Source: a virus
Length of the DNA: 41,020 nt
Virus record (IMG/VR): IMGVR_UViG_3300007735_000728
Span: 1-41,020 of that record
Strand: one strand, 5' to 3'
Shown: positions 32,249 through 38,514 of the stretch, piece by piece
Position numbering within the stretch: the stretch's first letter is position 1
Layout of the letters: the number at the start of each line of letters is the position of its first letter
Notes under the pieces: model-generated
The model's database searches: none
What the model was told of the DNA's origin: nothing
What the model saw: the letters and a program-made list of their open reading frames with translations, nothing else
Position numbers and translations under genes: made by a program

Positions 32249-34216
32249 CTAATTTTTTGCTAACCCATAACGACGGTGTGCGCCACCGTCAGCCTCTAAT
32301 GGAATCCCCGGCATGTACCGTGGCTCCATAGTCATTTGCGCCAAGACCCAAGTCTTAGCGTCATCCACCTCTGCATCTGGCACAACGGCGATTAACTCGT
32401 CATGCACTGTGCCTTTGACTGGATATCTCTTTGCTACGCGGAGCATCCCGTCTGTCATCACGCATCTTGCTACGCCCTGCGTGACGTTGTTTGTTATCTT
32501 GCCTGCGTACAGTTTAGTCGAATCTTCACCGTATGTCCACTGGGCTCTGCCTTGCGCATCCTTGGTGCGCTTGAGATTGGGGTACAACAGGCTCATGCCA
32601 GAGGGCAGAACGATCTGCTCCTTCTTGAAGGTCAGGCACTTATAGGTGTATTCCCTACCCCCATACAGGCTCGTCTCAATCAACTGCCCGAACATATTCC
32701 ACAAGTCCACCACAGGCGTAGCAGTCGAGCGGTAGATATCGATGATGCGCTTAGCGGCCATGCAGTGAATCAGTAACTCCTTCTCTGTGCATGTGTGGGG
32801 AATCTCCCGCATTTTGGTGACGTTGTCGTCCCACTCTATGAAGCGCTCGACAGCCTCTTTAGTAACGCCGAGTTTCTTTGCGAACGCCATGTCGTACCTG
32901 ACCGGCGGAGCACCAAGGAAGCCCGTAAGTAACTGCGAGGCAAACGATGCCCAGCCAAGGCCGTAGCCGCAACCCAAGAGTGCGCTCTTCGCAGACTGCC
33001 GTAGATCAGGGTGCGATTCTTTACTAAGTCCGGGAATGTTAAACATCTGCGCACCAAACGCGGCATAAGGGTCACCACCTGCCCGAAAGATGTCAAGCAT
33101 CTCTGTGTAATCCGAAAGCCACGCGAGTACTCGCGGCTCAATTTGCGAGAGGTCGCCGACGACCAGACTGTTGCCTTCGGGAGCCATAACCGCTTTGCGT
33201 AGGAATGAACCTCGCTTGAGGTTTTGCATGTTAATCGCCGAGCCTTTTGCCGCCGTCCAACGACCCGTCGCCGCACCGTAGTAGGAGAGAGGTACTGGTA
33301 GGGAGCCACGTTGGCTAATGTCAAGGAACCGTTGAGCACGGGTACGCTCGGTTGTAGATTTAACCCGAAGACGCGCTTCACAAAGGAGCGCAACGTCTTC
33401 ACGTTCGCCGTTGAGGAGCGCTTGGAACATCGCATCGTTCTTTGCCAGAGCAAGTGTTTGCTTGCCGGTAGTTTTACTGGTCTTGGTCGGGACAGCCACC
33501 CCAAGCGCTTCAAGTAGGGCTGCAAACTTTGGATTCGACGCGAGCGAAGTTTCCTCCACGCCGAGCCTCTGTAGTAATTCATCACGCTTCTCCTTCTCTT
33601 CTAGTATGGCGTCGGTCAACATGTTGGGGTCTAGTACAAGCACGGGGCGCGTGTACATCTTCAAGGTCATGTCTATAAGTCTGAGCTCCTTCGATGGATA
33701 GGCATCAACCAACCTTTTGAATATTTCCTCGCACAAAAACACATCATGTTTGCAGTACTCAGCGAGTTCTCGCTCGAGCGCGGGGTGAAGCTCGTGAACT
33801 CCATCAGTTGAATGAACAGCGGTGCCCTTTGCTGGGAGTCCAAAATCCTCTGCAAGTCTGGCCAAACTATTGCCAACTTCCACGCCTCGTAGAGCGCGTG
33901 CCATTGATAGCGTGTCGAAGATAAAGGCCGGGTGTATATCGTAGACCCACTCGAGGATGGATATATCGAACTGTGCGTTATGCGCAAGCACGGCGGTTCG
34001 TCCCCAGTCGATTCCAGAAAAGAATTCAGGTATGTCTCTTCCACTAACCCATCTAATTGGTTCATCACTTCCATACTCATGGGCGCATAGTCCGAATGCC
34101 TTGAATCGTTCATCACGTATGTACTCCTCCGTTGTTAACTTCGATAGCGTGTAGTCTTTCTTAGCCCACCGCGTCTCGAAGTCAATCGTTATTATTTTGT
34201 CGAATGGTTTGCTCAT
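32249..34216 (-). CDS. DNA polymerase, family A with 3'-5' exonuclease
   Basis: 655 aa. Exonuclease motifs: Exo I D12-x-E14 (TIDFETRW), Exo II N80 to D84 (AHNAQFDISIL), Exo III Y154-xxx-D158 (YCKHD), all intact, so proof-reading is expected. Polymerase motif A is VVGDLSQIEPRVLAW (D355, E360), motif B is DLRQSAKSALLGCGYGLGW (R406, K410, Y418), and motif C is VHDE (H605, D606, E607). No 5'-3' exonuclease domain. Length and layout are those of phage T7-like or related replicative polymerases. It overlaps the small upstream gene by 35 bases. It is the core of the replication set here. Confidence 0.95.
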   Translation of the reverse strand: MSKPFDKIITIDFETRWAKKDYTLSKLTTEEYIRDERFKAFGLCAHEYGSDEPIRWVSGRDIPEFFSGIDWGRTAVLAHNAQFDISILEWVYDIHPAFIFDTLSMARALRGVEVGNSLARLAEDFGLPAKGTAVHSTDGVHELHPALERELAEYCKHDVFLCEEIFKRLVDAYPSKELRLIDMTLKMYTRPVLVLDPNMLTDAILEEKEKRDELLQRLGVEETSLASNPKFAALLEALGVAVPTKTSKTTGKQTLALAKNDAMFQALLNGEREDVALLCEARLRVKSTTERTRAQRFLDISQRGSLPVPLSYYGAATGRWTAAKGSAINMQNLKRGSFLRKAVMAPEGNSLVVGDLSQIEPRVLAWLSDYTEMLDIFRAGGDPYAAFGAQMFNIPGLSKESHPDLRQSAKSALLGCGYGLGWASFASQLLTGFLGAPPVRYDMAFAKKLGVTKEAVERFIEWDDNVTKMREIPHTCTEKELLIHCMAAKRIIDIYRSTATPVVDLWNMFGQLIETSLYGGREYTYKCLTFKKEQIVLPSGMSLLYPNLKRTKDAQGRAQWTYGEDSTKLYAGKITNNVTQGVARCVMTDGMLRVAKRYPVKGTVHDELIAVVPDAEVDDAKTWVLAQMTMEPRYMPGIPLEADGGAHRRYGLAKN

Positions 34217-34358
34217 GCTTCTCTTTCATTAGTTGTTGTGCAAACGTCAGCACCTTGGTGCGCCAGTTTGAGTAGGTATCGCGTGGGGCATCGTACATGG
34301 ACGATAACCCCAACTTAGTTGCCATGTTTAAAACATGTATCTCTTCTTCGATTGTCAA
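34182..34358 (-). CDS. Unrecognised small protein with TTG start before the polymerase gene
   Basis: 58 aa (begins MTIEEEIHVLNMATKLGL, then SSMYDAPRDTYSNWRTKV). The TTG start at 34358 overlaps the stop of the upstream gene (TTGA) and has AAGGAG eight bases upstream, a strong SD that selects this rare start codon. The last 35 bases overlap the polymerase start. Predicted helical and charged at the end. It accounts for the ~140-base interval between polymerase and the next gene. No function recognised. Confidence 0.6.
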   Translation of the reverse strand: MTIEEEIHVLNMATKLGLSSMYDAPRDTYSNWRTKVLTFAQQLMKEKHEQTIRQNNND

Positions 34359-34651
34359 TTAAACATCTCCTTGGCTGGCGCATCGGCCATGTTTATCTCG
34401 TTGAAACTGCCCGTGACTTGGTTTAGTATGAAAGCCGCTTCCATCTCGTTGCAGTTCATGGTGTAGATACTGGCGTGGTGATCCTCGTGGCCTAGTACCA
34501 CGACCCCGTGCATCTTGTCGTCTACGCAGCACTCAACTAACCCTTTGAATACTGCGCGTAGGTAGTCGCGCTTTTCTTCTGACAGGCTGTCGAGTTTGAG
34601 CATGAACTCCAGTGCTTCTTTGCTTTGTCCTAATGTTCGTCTTTGTTCCAT
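34355..34651 (-). CDS. Unrecognised conserved-type small protein
   Basis: 98 aa, SD AAAGGAA before ATG. N-terminal helices (EALEFMLKLDSLSEEKRDYL, VFKGLVECCVDDK) are followed by two beta strands (GVVVLGHEDHHASIYTMN) and a helix with acidic end (MEAAFILNQVTGSFNEIN). No family recognised. Overlaps the VRR-NUC gene by 22 bases and the TTG-start gene by 4 bases. Confidence 0.6.
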   Translation of the reverse strand: MEQRRTLGQSKEALEFMLKLDSLSEEKRDYLRAVFKGLVECCVDDKMHGVVVLGHEDHHASIYTMNCNEMEAAFILNQVTGSFNEINMADAPAKEMFN

Positions 34652-34932
34652 GTAAGTAATTCCTTTATGTTGTGCATGTTGTCTTCATTAACCACAAACG
34701 CCAGCCCCTTGGCTCTGCGTATGGCTTCTATCTCCCGCTCTTGTAGGGCGGTTGTCTTCCCCTTACCGGCCTTGCACTCGATGGCCACGAATAACCCCTT
34801 GTAGCAAGCGATGATGTCAGGGATACCGGCACGCCCCATGCCCGCTTGGTAGGGCGAGAAGTGCCAGATGCCCATAGAGTCCAGCGTCTTCTTGACGTTG
34901 TCTTTAACTTTCTTTTCTGGGGTTGATGCCAT
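34630..34932 (-). CDS. VRR-NUC domain nuclease
   Basis: 100 aa from ATG 34932, which has AAAGGAAACC upstream; the frame runs open for another 57 codons without a good start. PD-(D/E)XK nuclease of VRR-NUC type: helix KKVKDNVKKTLDSMGIWHF, then GRAGIPDIIACYKG (D39), VAIECKAG (E52, K54) and TTALQEREIEAIRRAKGLAF with the conserved Q. Stand-alone VRR-NUC proteins of ~100 aa occur widely in phages and act as structure-specific nucleases, e.g. on Holliday junctions or flaps. Fits with replication and recombination next to the polymerase. The leader sequence upstream is unusual (see 34955-35107). Confidence 0.85.
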   Translation of the reverse strand: MASTPEKKVKDNVKKTLDSMGIWHFSPYQAGMGRAGIPDIIACYKGLFVAIECKAGKGKTTALQEREIEAIRRAKGLAFVVNEDNMHNIKELLTWNKDEH

Positions 34933-34954
34933 TTGGTTTCCTTTGGTTGTTAGG

Positions 34955-35107
34955 CGAGAGGGTAAAGTAGATTCCACGCCCTCTCGGTATTCGTGGTTAA
35001 CAAACGCAATGCAAATGGGATTTTTGGAGGATAGGGGCACTTGCACCGCCTTGAACTGGGTTGCATCTACTAGGCTTACCAGTCCAAGAATTTTGTTTCC
35101 CCTATCC
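34955..35107 (-). other. Gap with nested inverted repeats upstream of the VRR-NUC gene
   Basis: The 169-base gap between DUF3310 and VRR-NUC holds three inverted repeats. The outer arm GGATAGGGG (35029-35037) pairs with CCCCTATCC (35099-35107), 9 bp perfect. Nested within it, CTTG-A-ACTGG (35050-35059) pairs with CCAGT-C-CAAG (35079-35088). Next to these, CGAGAGGG (34955-34962) pairs with CCCTCTCG (34979-34986), 8 bp perfect. There is no T-tract, so they are not terminators. As a - strand RNA it would be a structured leader of the nuclease mRNA. The gap is also open in the VRR-NUC frame but without a plausible start. Confidence 0.45.
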
Positions 35108-35362
35108 CGAAACTTCTTTTAACTTCTGCATGTAGTGTTCTGCCTTGCCTTTGTCATCGCTACCTTCCTTGCGCCCAGCGCGGAGGGAATATTTAATCAC
35201 ATTGCCTTTTAGAAAGCCGATGAACTCTTCGCGGGTTAACACCGACTCCATCACATGCCAAGGCTGGATGGGCATATCTTTGTAGTGGTTACCACTAACT
35301 TGTATGTCGTCAGCGCTTGTGCCGTTAAAGCGTAGGTTAATCTGTGCGTGGTTTGGAATCAT
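35102..35362 (-). CDS. DUF3310 protein
   Basis: 86 aa. Residues 25-84 match DUF3310: GNHYKDMPIQPWHVMES, then EEFIGFLKGNVIKYSLRAG and AEHYMQKLKE, i.e. H-Y..P-I-P...I......F..GN..KY..R-...... The family is common in phages; some members are annotated as nucleotide-kinase related, but the biochemical function is not established. ATG is preceded by AAAGGATTGA and overlaps the previous stop (ATGA). Its stop codon lies inside the outer arm of the inverted repeat at 35099-35107. Confidence 0.8.
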   Translation of the reverse strand: MIPNHAQINLRFNGTSADDIQVSGNHYKDMPIQPWHVMESVLTREEFIGFLKGNVIKYSLRAGRKEGSDDKGKAEHYMQKLKEVSG

Positions 35363-35694
35363 TTCAATCCTTTTGTTAGTTGCTTGGCAATAAATTGTGC
35401 AAAGTGTAGGTCTATCTCTTCGTCACACCTCTTACCAAACGGGTTGTACGCATCGTGAGATAGAGACCACCCAGTTGCATGGTTGTGGCATAGCCGAGGA
35501 GAGCGACTTGCTCTGTGGTGGTATCCGTGAACGGGGCTTTTGACTTTAAAAAGCTTTTCGGCTTTTGTGTGTAGGTCGCCACGTCCACAGATGTCACACG
35601 TCATGGTTGACGGACGGCGCTTTACTTCTTTGTATAACGCGTCTATCTGCATGTATAGGCTGACAATCTTGGCCTTTGTTTCAGCGTCTATCAT
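35359..35694 (-). CDS. Putative zinc-binding protein
   Basis: 111 aa from ATG 35694 (a GTG one codon upstream is possible). N-terminal helix (KAKIVSLYMQIDALYKEVKR), then a zinc-finger-like set: MTCDICGRGDLH (CxxC) and RLCHNHATGWSLSHDAYN (CxxH), separated by ~35 residues, and a C-terminal helix (EIDLHFAQFIAKQLTKGLK). The CHNHATGWSLSHDAYNPFG block looks like an HNH-type or treble-clef fold, but no catalytic call is safe. Coupled to DUF3310 by ATGA. Confidence 0.65.
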   Translation of the reverse strand: MIDAETKAKIVSLYMQIDALYKEVKRRPSTMTCDICGRGDLHTKAEKLFKVKSPVHGYHHRASRSPRLCHNHATGWSLSHDAYNPFGKRCDEEIDLHFAQFIAKQLTKGLK

Positions 35695-35944
35695 CACCGT
35701 GCCCTATTGGTATACCGTTGGCAGTTAACGCCAGAGGTACGAAGCGCATCCCAGCTTTGTGGAATGCTGCCGCTTCGATCTCTAGTTTCTTTGTGTTGAT
35801 AATCTGCACAGCCAACTTAGCGACTGCTGACGCTCGATGTGAATCGCTTAATCCGTTGCGCAGTAAATCAAACTCTTCAAACAAAGCATCGCAAAGTCCT
35901 GCGCTTGTTTTCTCTGTGATTTTAAGTTGTGTTTCGGTTGTCAT
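35681..35944 (-). CDS. Unrecognised small helical protein
   Basis: 87 aa. Two helices (SAGLCDALFEEFDLLRNG, RASAVAKLAVQIINTKKLEI) followed by a C-terminal segment EAAAFHKAGMRFVPLALTAN. The EIEAAAFHKAGMRF-PLAL block is one I associate with small phage proteins of unknown function. Start overlaps the upstream frame (TTATGA), and its 3' end overlaps the zinc-binding gene by 14 bases. Confidence 0.65.
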   Translation of the reverse strand: MTTETQLKITEKTSAGLCDALFEEFDLLRNGLSDSHRASAVAKLAVQIINTKKLEIEAAAFHKAGMRFVPLALTANGIPIGHGDDRR

Positions 35945-36132
35945 AACAATGCTTCTCCGTAGTTGTTGATTTGTTGTTTAGTAGATTCGCGCATTACTTT
36001 TTCTAACACGCTTGGGTCTGCTCGCTCGAATGGATTCCAGTCGTTCGAGGTTATTCGCAAGATTAACTCTGCGTTCTTCGTCAATGTCCTCTTGCGGGAT
36101 GACGACTTCTTTGGTTGTGAATCGGTGTTCAT
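35941..36132 (-). CDS. Possible small basic protein overlapping the zinc-ribbon gene
   Basis: 63 aa from ATG 36132 (MNTDSQPKKSSSRKRTLTK, then helical NDWNPFERADPSVLEKVMRE and a short end). The C-terminal part looks coding and its stop couples to the next gene (ATGA), but 155 bases overlap the zinc-ribbon gene in another frame, far more than at any other junction here. SD is weak. Either both are real overlapping genes or only part of this frame is used. Confidence 0.35.
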   Translation of the reverse strand: MNTDSQPKKSSSRKRTLTKNAELILRITSNDWNPFERADPSVLEKVMRESTKQQINNYGEALL

Positions 36133-36223
36133 TTGCACATTCTCTTCTCCTTGTATACCCAAATGTGGGTGATTTAGTTGTTTGTTTAACTAGCGTCCAT
36201 GCGCCGCACACGGGGCATTTCAT
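35978..36223 (-). CDS. NrdR-like zinc-ribbon protein without ATP-cone
   Basis: 81 aa from ATG 36223, overlapping the methyltransferase stop (ATGA). MKCPVCGAWTLVKQTTKS and RRRECANEHRFTTKE form a zinc ribbon (C3, C6, C29, with H33 close by) like the N-terminal third of NrdR, the repressor of ribonucleotide reductase genes. The ATP-cone domain of NrdR (about 100 further residues) is absent; instead there is a charged helix and basic tail (ERRVNLANNLERLESIRASR, then PKRVRKSN). Such short forms occur in phages, probably as DNA- or RNA-binding regulators. Whether it acts on nrd operators is unknown. Confidence 0.75.
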   Translation of the reverse strand: MKCPVCGAWTLVKQTTKSPTFGYTRRRECANEHRFTTKEVVIPQEDIDEERRVNLANNLERLESIRASRPKRVRKSNARIY

Positions 36224-36735
36224 GGCTTGATTGCCTTGATGATGAAGTTCAAAGCGTTCTCGTCCTCCTGTACCCACAAGGTATGGAAGTCGGCCTTGTA
36301 TATGTTTCTGAAGTCAGACATAGATGTCTTACCTATCTGCTTGCTGTACTCTGCTTGGCTCAAGAAGATCAAGTGCTCTTGCTGTAGTACCCGCGTGTGG
36401 CTCGGGTCACCCCATGCCCATGCTGAATGGCGTGAGGGGCAAGTCACTAGCATGTGGCCGTTAGGACGCAATATGCGCCAAAACTCAGAGAACTGTGCAA
36501 AGAAAAACTTGTAGTCTCCTTGTGCACCTGTGTGCTCCAGTACCTCGTAGGCATGCACCTCATCAAAAGTGTTGTCCTCAAACGGCAGAGGGAACTCCAT
36601 CAAGTTCCACACCACATCAGGTCTGTGGTCAGGGTTGTAGTCAAGCGTTGTCAGGTCTTCCCATTGGTTCGTCCCGTCAAGAGACAGGCGTTTGTTCTTG
36701 AGTGACCCGCACCCGATCAATAGCTGTTTGTTCAT
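36220..36735 (-). CDS. Class I SAM-dependent methyltransferase
   Basis: 171 aa. Rossmann-type methyltransferase features: motif I-like LLIGCGS (residues 5-11), acidic ribose-binding D32 in TLDYNPDHRPDVVWN, post-motif FEDNTFDEVHAYEVLEH (52-68), then FWRILRPNGHMLVTCPS, which is typical of Methyltransf_11-type enzymes. The motif I is short (GCG, no GxGxG). The fold family methylates small molecules, nucleic acids or proteins; no target domain is present, so the substrate cannot be read. It is not a classic DNA adenine or cytosine methylase (no DPPY or PC motif). Coupled to genes on both sides by ATGA. Confidence 0.8.
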   Translation of the reverse strand: MNKQLLIGCGSLKNKRLSLDGTNQWEDLTTLDYNPDHRPDVVWNLMEFPLPFEDNTFDEVHAYEVLEHTGAQGDYKFFFAQFSEFWRILRPNGHMLVTCPSRHSAWAWGDPSHTRVLQQEHLIFLSQAEYSKQIGKTSMSDFRNIYKADFHTLWVQEDENALNFIIKAIKP

Positions 36736-36977
36736 TCCATATCCCTTACTTTGCCAAGTGTGTCCCAGAAGTATTGGCTTGCAGTCTTAGCGCCTACTAT
36801 GTCGCCTTGGTCAACCGCTTTGCATACATCTGTAGCATCCTCAATCGCAGCGCCTAACTGTTTGTAAACACTCGCCCCATGCTCAAACCCCATCTCGTAA
36901 GCGTTGGTCATGGCAGTCACTGTGTTCTCGTCGCAGTTGACGCTACGCAGTAGCGCAACCATTTCTTCTTTTTTCAT
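36732..36977 (-). CDS. Unrecognised small helical protein
   Basis: 81 aa, almost all helical (EEMVALLRSVNCDENTVTAM, TNAYEMGFEHGASVYKQLG, then acidic and ending WDTLGKVRDME). Overlaps the methyltransferase gene as ATGA and is itself overlapped by the stop of the small membrane gene upstream (CATATGA). No family recognised. Confidence 0.6.
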   Translation of the reverse strand: MKKEEMVALLRSVNCDENTVTAMTNAYEMGFEHGASVYKQLGAAIEDATDVCKAVDQGDIVGAKTASQYFWDTLGKVRDME

Positions 36978-37078
36978 ATGTCTTCCTTGCTAACCCAAAT
37001 GATTGCCACGCCCACTAGCACGACTATGAGTGCGCCTAGCCCCATCAACAAAACCGACCATGCAATTGTTTCAAGCAT
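36974..37078 (-). CDS. 34-aa single-span membrane protein
   Basis: ATG 37078 has AAGGAG eight bases upstream, the best SD in this stretch. The product (MLETIAWSVLLMGLGALIVV, then LVGVAIIWVSKEDI) is one transmembrane segment of ~23 residues with a short charged end on the C-terminal side. Its TGA overlaps the ATG of the next gene. Too short for homology; supported by SD, hydrophobicity and coupling. Confidence 0.55.
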   Translation of the reverse strand: MLETIAWSVLLMGLGALIVVLVGVAIIWVSKEDI

Positions 37079-37184
37079 CTCTGTTTCTCCTTATCTTGGA
37101 TTTAATCCAGTCGCAGGCTTCTACGACCACACCTATGACCATTGGCATCAACATGCCAGCGATAAACACAAATACATCATGCAT
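37071..37184 (-). CDS. 37-aa membrane protein
   Basis: ATG 37184 with AAAGGA eight bases upstream. The product starts MHDVFVFIAGMLMPMVIGVV, one membrane segment, and ends in a basic tail (DWIKSKIRRNRDA), giving an N-out/C-in prediction by the positive-inside rule. It overlaps the next small membrane gene by 8 bases and the previous gene by 8 bases. The pair of tiny membrane genes fills 36974-37184. Confidence 0.55.
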   Translation of the reverse strand: MHDVFVFIAGMLMPMVIGVVVEACDWIKSKIRRNRDA

Positions 37185-37533
37185 TGTTCTTTTCCTTTAA
37201 TTGTTTCATTGCCCACTCAACACCATCTCGCCATGCGCCAGCGGTCTGCATCGCATAGTTAGTACGCAACAACCCCGCATCAATTTCTTTATCCGTCAAC
37301 CCAACCCAAGGCTTTTTGTAATCTTGAATGTCATCGTCATCATCTGCACGGTATGGCGCAGTCAGTCCTACTGGTTTTCTAATCATGTGTTTAACTCCTT
37401 TAATATTGGCTTCAATGGCTCTGGCAAATGCTATCTGTCCGTTGACCTGATGCCCACCACGCCACTCTTTTAAAACTTCTTGGTAGATGTCTAGGATTGT
37501 TATTGTGGGTAGGTCAGTCCACTGCGGGTTCAT
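37177..37533 (-). CDS. Unrecognised small protein with conserved-type C-terminus
   Basis: 118 aa from ATG 37533 (overlapping the previous stop as ATGA; an in-frame start further upstream would overlap more). Residues 1-45 are a helix with the motif QIAFARAIEANIKG; the middle is acidic (RADDDDDIQDYKK); the end is WVGLTDKEIDAGLLRTN and a helix GAWRDGVEWAMKQLKEKN. 'LTDxEI' plus 'GVEWAMKQLKEKN' is a tail that recurs in phage early proteins of unknown function. Confidence 0.65.
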   Translation of the reverse strand: MNPQWTDLPTITILDIYQEVLKEWRGGHQVNGQIAFARAIEANIKGVKHMIRKPVGLTAPYRADDDDDIQDYKKPWVGLTDKEIDAGLLRTNYAMQTAGAWRDGVEWAMKQLKEKNNA

Positions 37534-37838
37534 GCATATCCCCTCTCTAAAACTGTTAAGTGCTGTGGCTCGTACCAACTACAAGTCTTTTCTTTCTCTG
37601 CAAATACAAGCACCTCAACCTGTACTGGCGGGTAGCGGTCATCAAATGCGGGAGCAGCGTGTTTTCTCTTGGTGACAATTCCAAACAAATCTTTGGGCAG
37701 AACGAATGAATCATGGATATACACAAGGTCACCTACATCTGCGCTGTGTGGCAAGCGATGCCCCGCCAGTCTATATGCTTCGTCACGCCATAGTTGTGCG
37801 CGTTGTTTGTGGTATTCACAGGTAGGGCAGTTAGTCAT
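37530..37838 (-). CDS. Unrecognised protein with N-terminal CxxC
   Basis: 102 aa, AAGGAG before ATG. Opens with NCPTCEYHKQRAQLWRDEAY, a CxxCxxH near a helix, followed by a beta-rich part (VGDLVYIHDSFVLPKDLFG, VQVEVLVFAEKEKTCSWYEP) that resembles small beta-barrel folds. The N-terminal cysteines may bind metal. Coupled on both sides. Confidence 0.6.
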   Translation of the reverse strand: MTNCPTCEYHKQRAQLWRDEAYRLAGHRLPHSADVGDLVYIHDSFVLPKDLFGIVTKRKHAAPAFDDRYPPVQVEVLVFAEKEKTCSWYEPQHLTVLERGYA

Positions 37839-38019
37839 GTGTTCTCCTTAAGTCTGGCTTCAAACTGCCCCAATCGTCGTAGACCTCCCACGACATAAGT
37901 AAAGCATGCATCCTTTTGTCTGGTGCTTCGAACCAAAATCTAACAGTGTCTGTTTCTACGTGTCTCCAAAGATTCCCGTAGTCATCGGTAAAAAATCGCA
38001 CCCCCCTCATTTCTCTCAT
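37831..38019 (-). CDS. Unrecognised small beta-rich protein
   Basis: 62 aa (MREMRGVRFFTDDYGNLWRH, then VRFWFEAPDKRMHALLMSWE). Alternating hydrophobic and polar residues suggest a four-strand sheet. The 3' end overlaps the next gene by 8 bases, and the start overlaps the previous stop (ATGA). No family recognised. Confidence 0.6.
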   Translation of the reverse strand: MREMRGVRFFTDDYGNLWRHVETDTVRFWFEAPDKRMHALLMSWEVYDDWGSLKPDLRRTHD

Positions 38020-38300
38020 GTCTTCATCCCCCTGATGTAAACAGCGAAGCTATGCACCGTGTCCGTGCCGAATGCGGTGAACTTCTCTATCTCTTTCGCC
38101 ACTTCTTCGATGACATCATTGCGCATATTCCCAGCCTCAATCCTAGCCAGTCGGTCACCCAACTCACGTATCAGCATCCGAGCCACGGCTAGTTCATCCA
38201 TGATTGTTTGGTAATCAGGGACACGCATAGTCTTGATGCCCTCTTGCTTGATGCGAGACTCCATCTCTATGCGGTTAAATTCCTCATCCTCGTAGGTCAT
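38016..38300 (-). CDS. Unrecognised small helical protein
   Basis: 94 aa from ATG 38300, preceded by GGGGGTGAT; the upstream in-frame ATG at 38354 lies within the membrane-protein gene and lacks an SD. Mostly charged helix (EEFNRIEMESRIKQEGIKTM, ELAVARMLIRELGDRLARIE) and a C-terminal piece FTAFGTDTVHSFAVYIRGMK. Possibly a coiled-coil dimer. No family recognised. Confidence 0.6.
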   Translation of the reverse strand: MTYEDEEFNRIEMESRIKQEGIKTMRVPDYQTIMDELAVARMLIRELGDRLARIEAGNMRNDVIEEVAKEIEKFTAFGTDTVHSFAVYIRGMKT

Positions 38301-38301
38301 A

Positions 38302-38511
38302 TCACCCCCAAATGTATTTGGTAAACATATAAAAGAAAAACCCAACGATAGCAATCAACGCGCACAGGATGGCAAAGTCACTCAGGTGTGGGTCACGATA
38401 GGGTCCCTCGAACACGCCTTCATTGACGTAATGTTTTGGGTAGGCTTCCTGTAATGTGCGCGGGAACACGCGTGTGGTTGGATGACTCTCTGCTACTTGT
38501 GTCTGCATCAT
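38302..38511 (-). CDS. Small protein with C-terminal membrane anchor
   Basis: 69 aa, GGAGG overlapping the previous stop and ATGATG at the start. Residues 1-45 are soluble and Pro/Tyr-rich (TTRVFPRTLQEAYPKHYVNE); residues ~46-66 form one membrane segment (FAILCALIAIVGFFFYMFTK). C-tail anchored topology. No family recognised. Confidence 0.6.
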   Translation of the reverse strand: MMQTQVAESHPTTRVFPRTLQEAYPKHYVNEGVFEGPYRDPHLSDFAILCALIAIVGFFFYMFTKYIWG

Positions 38512-38514
38512 GTC

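Noticed and set aside
34933-35046. N-terminal extension of the VRR-NUC protein from a GTG at 35046
   Set aside because: No SD before the GTG, and the extension has no nuclease-like pattern, whereas ATG 34932 has a good SD.
35029-35107. Possible tRNA in the 34933-35101 gap
   Set aside because: The acceptor-like 9-bp stem is present, but no T-arm (GGTTCGAxxCC), D-arm or seven-base anticodon loop could be placed on either strand.
34868-35122. 84-aa + strand frame across the repeat-rich gap
   Set aside because: It is antisense to the VRR-NUC start and to the inverted repeats, and it would be the only + strand gene in this arm; the stems explain the region better.
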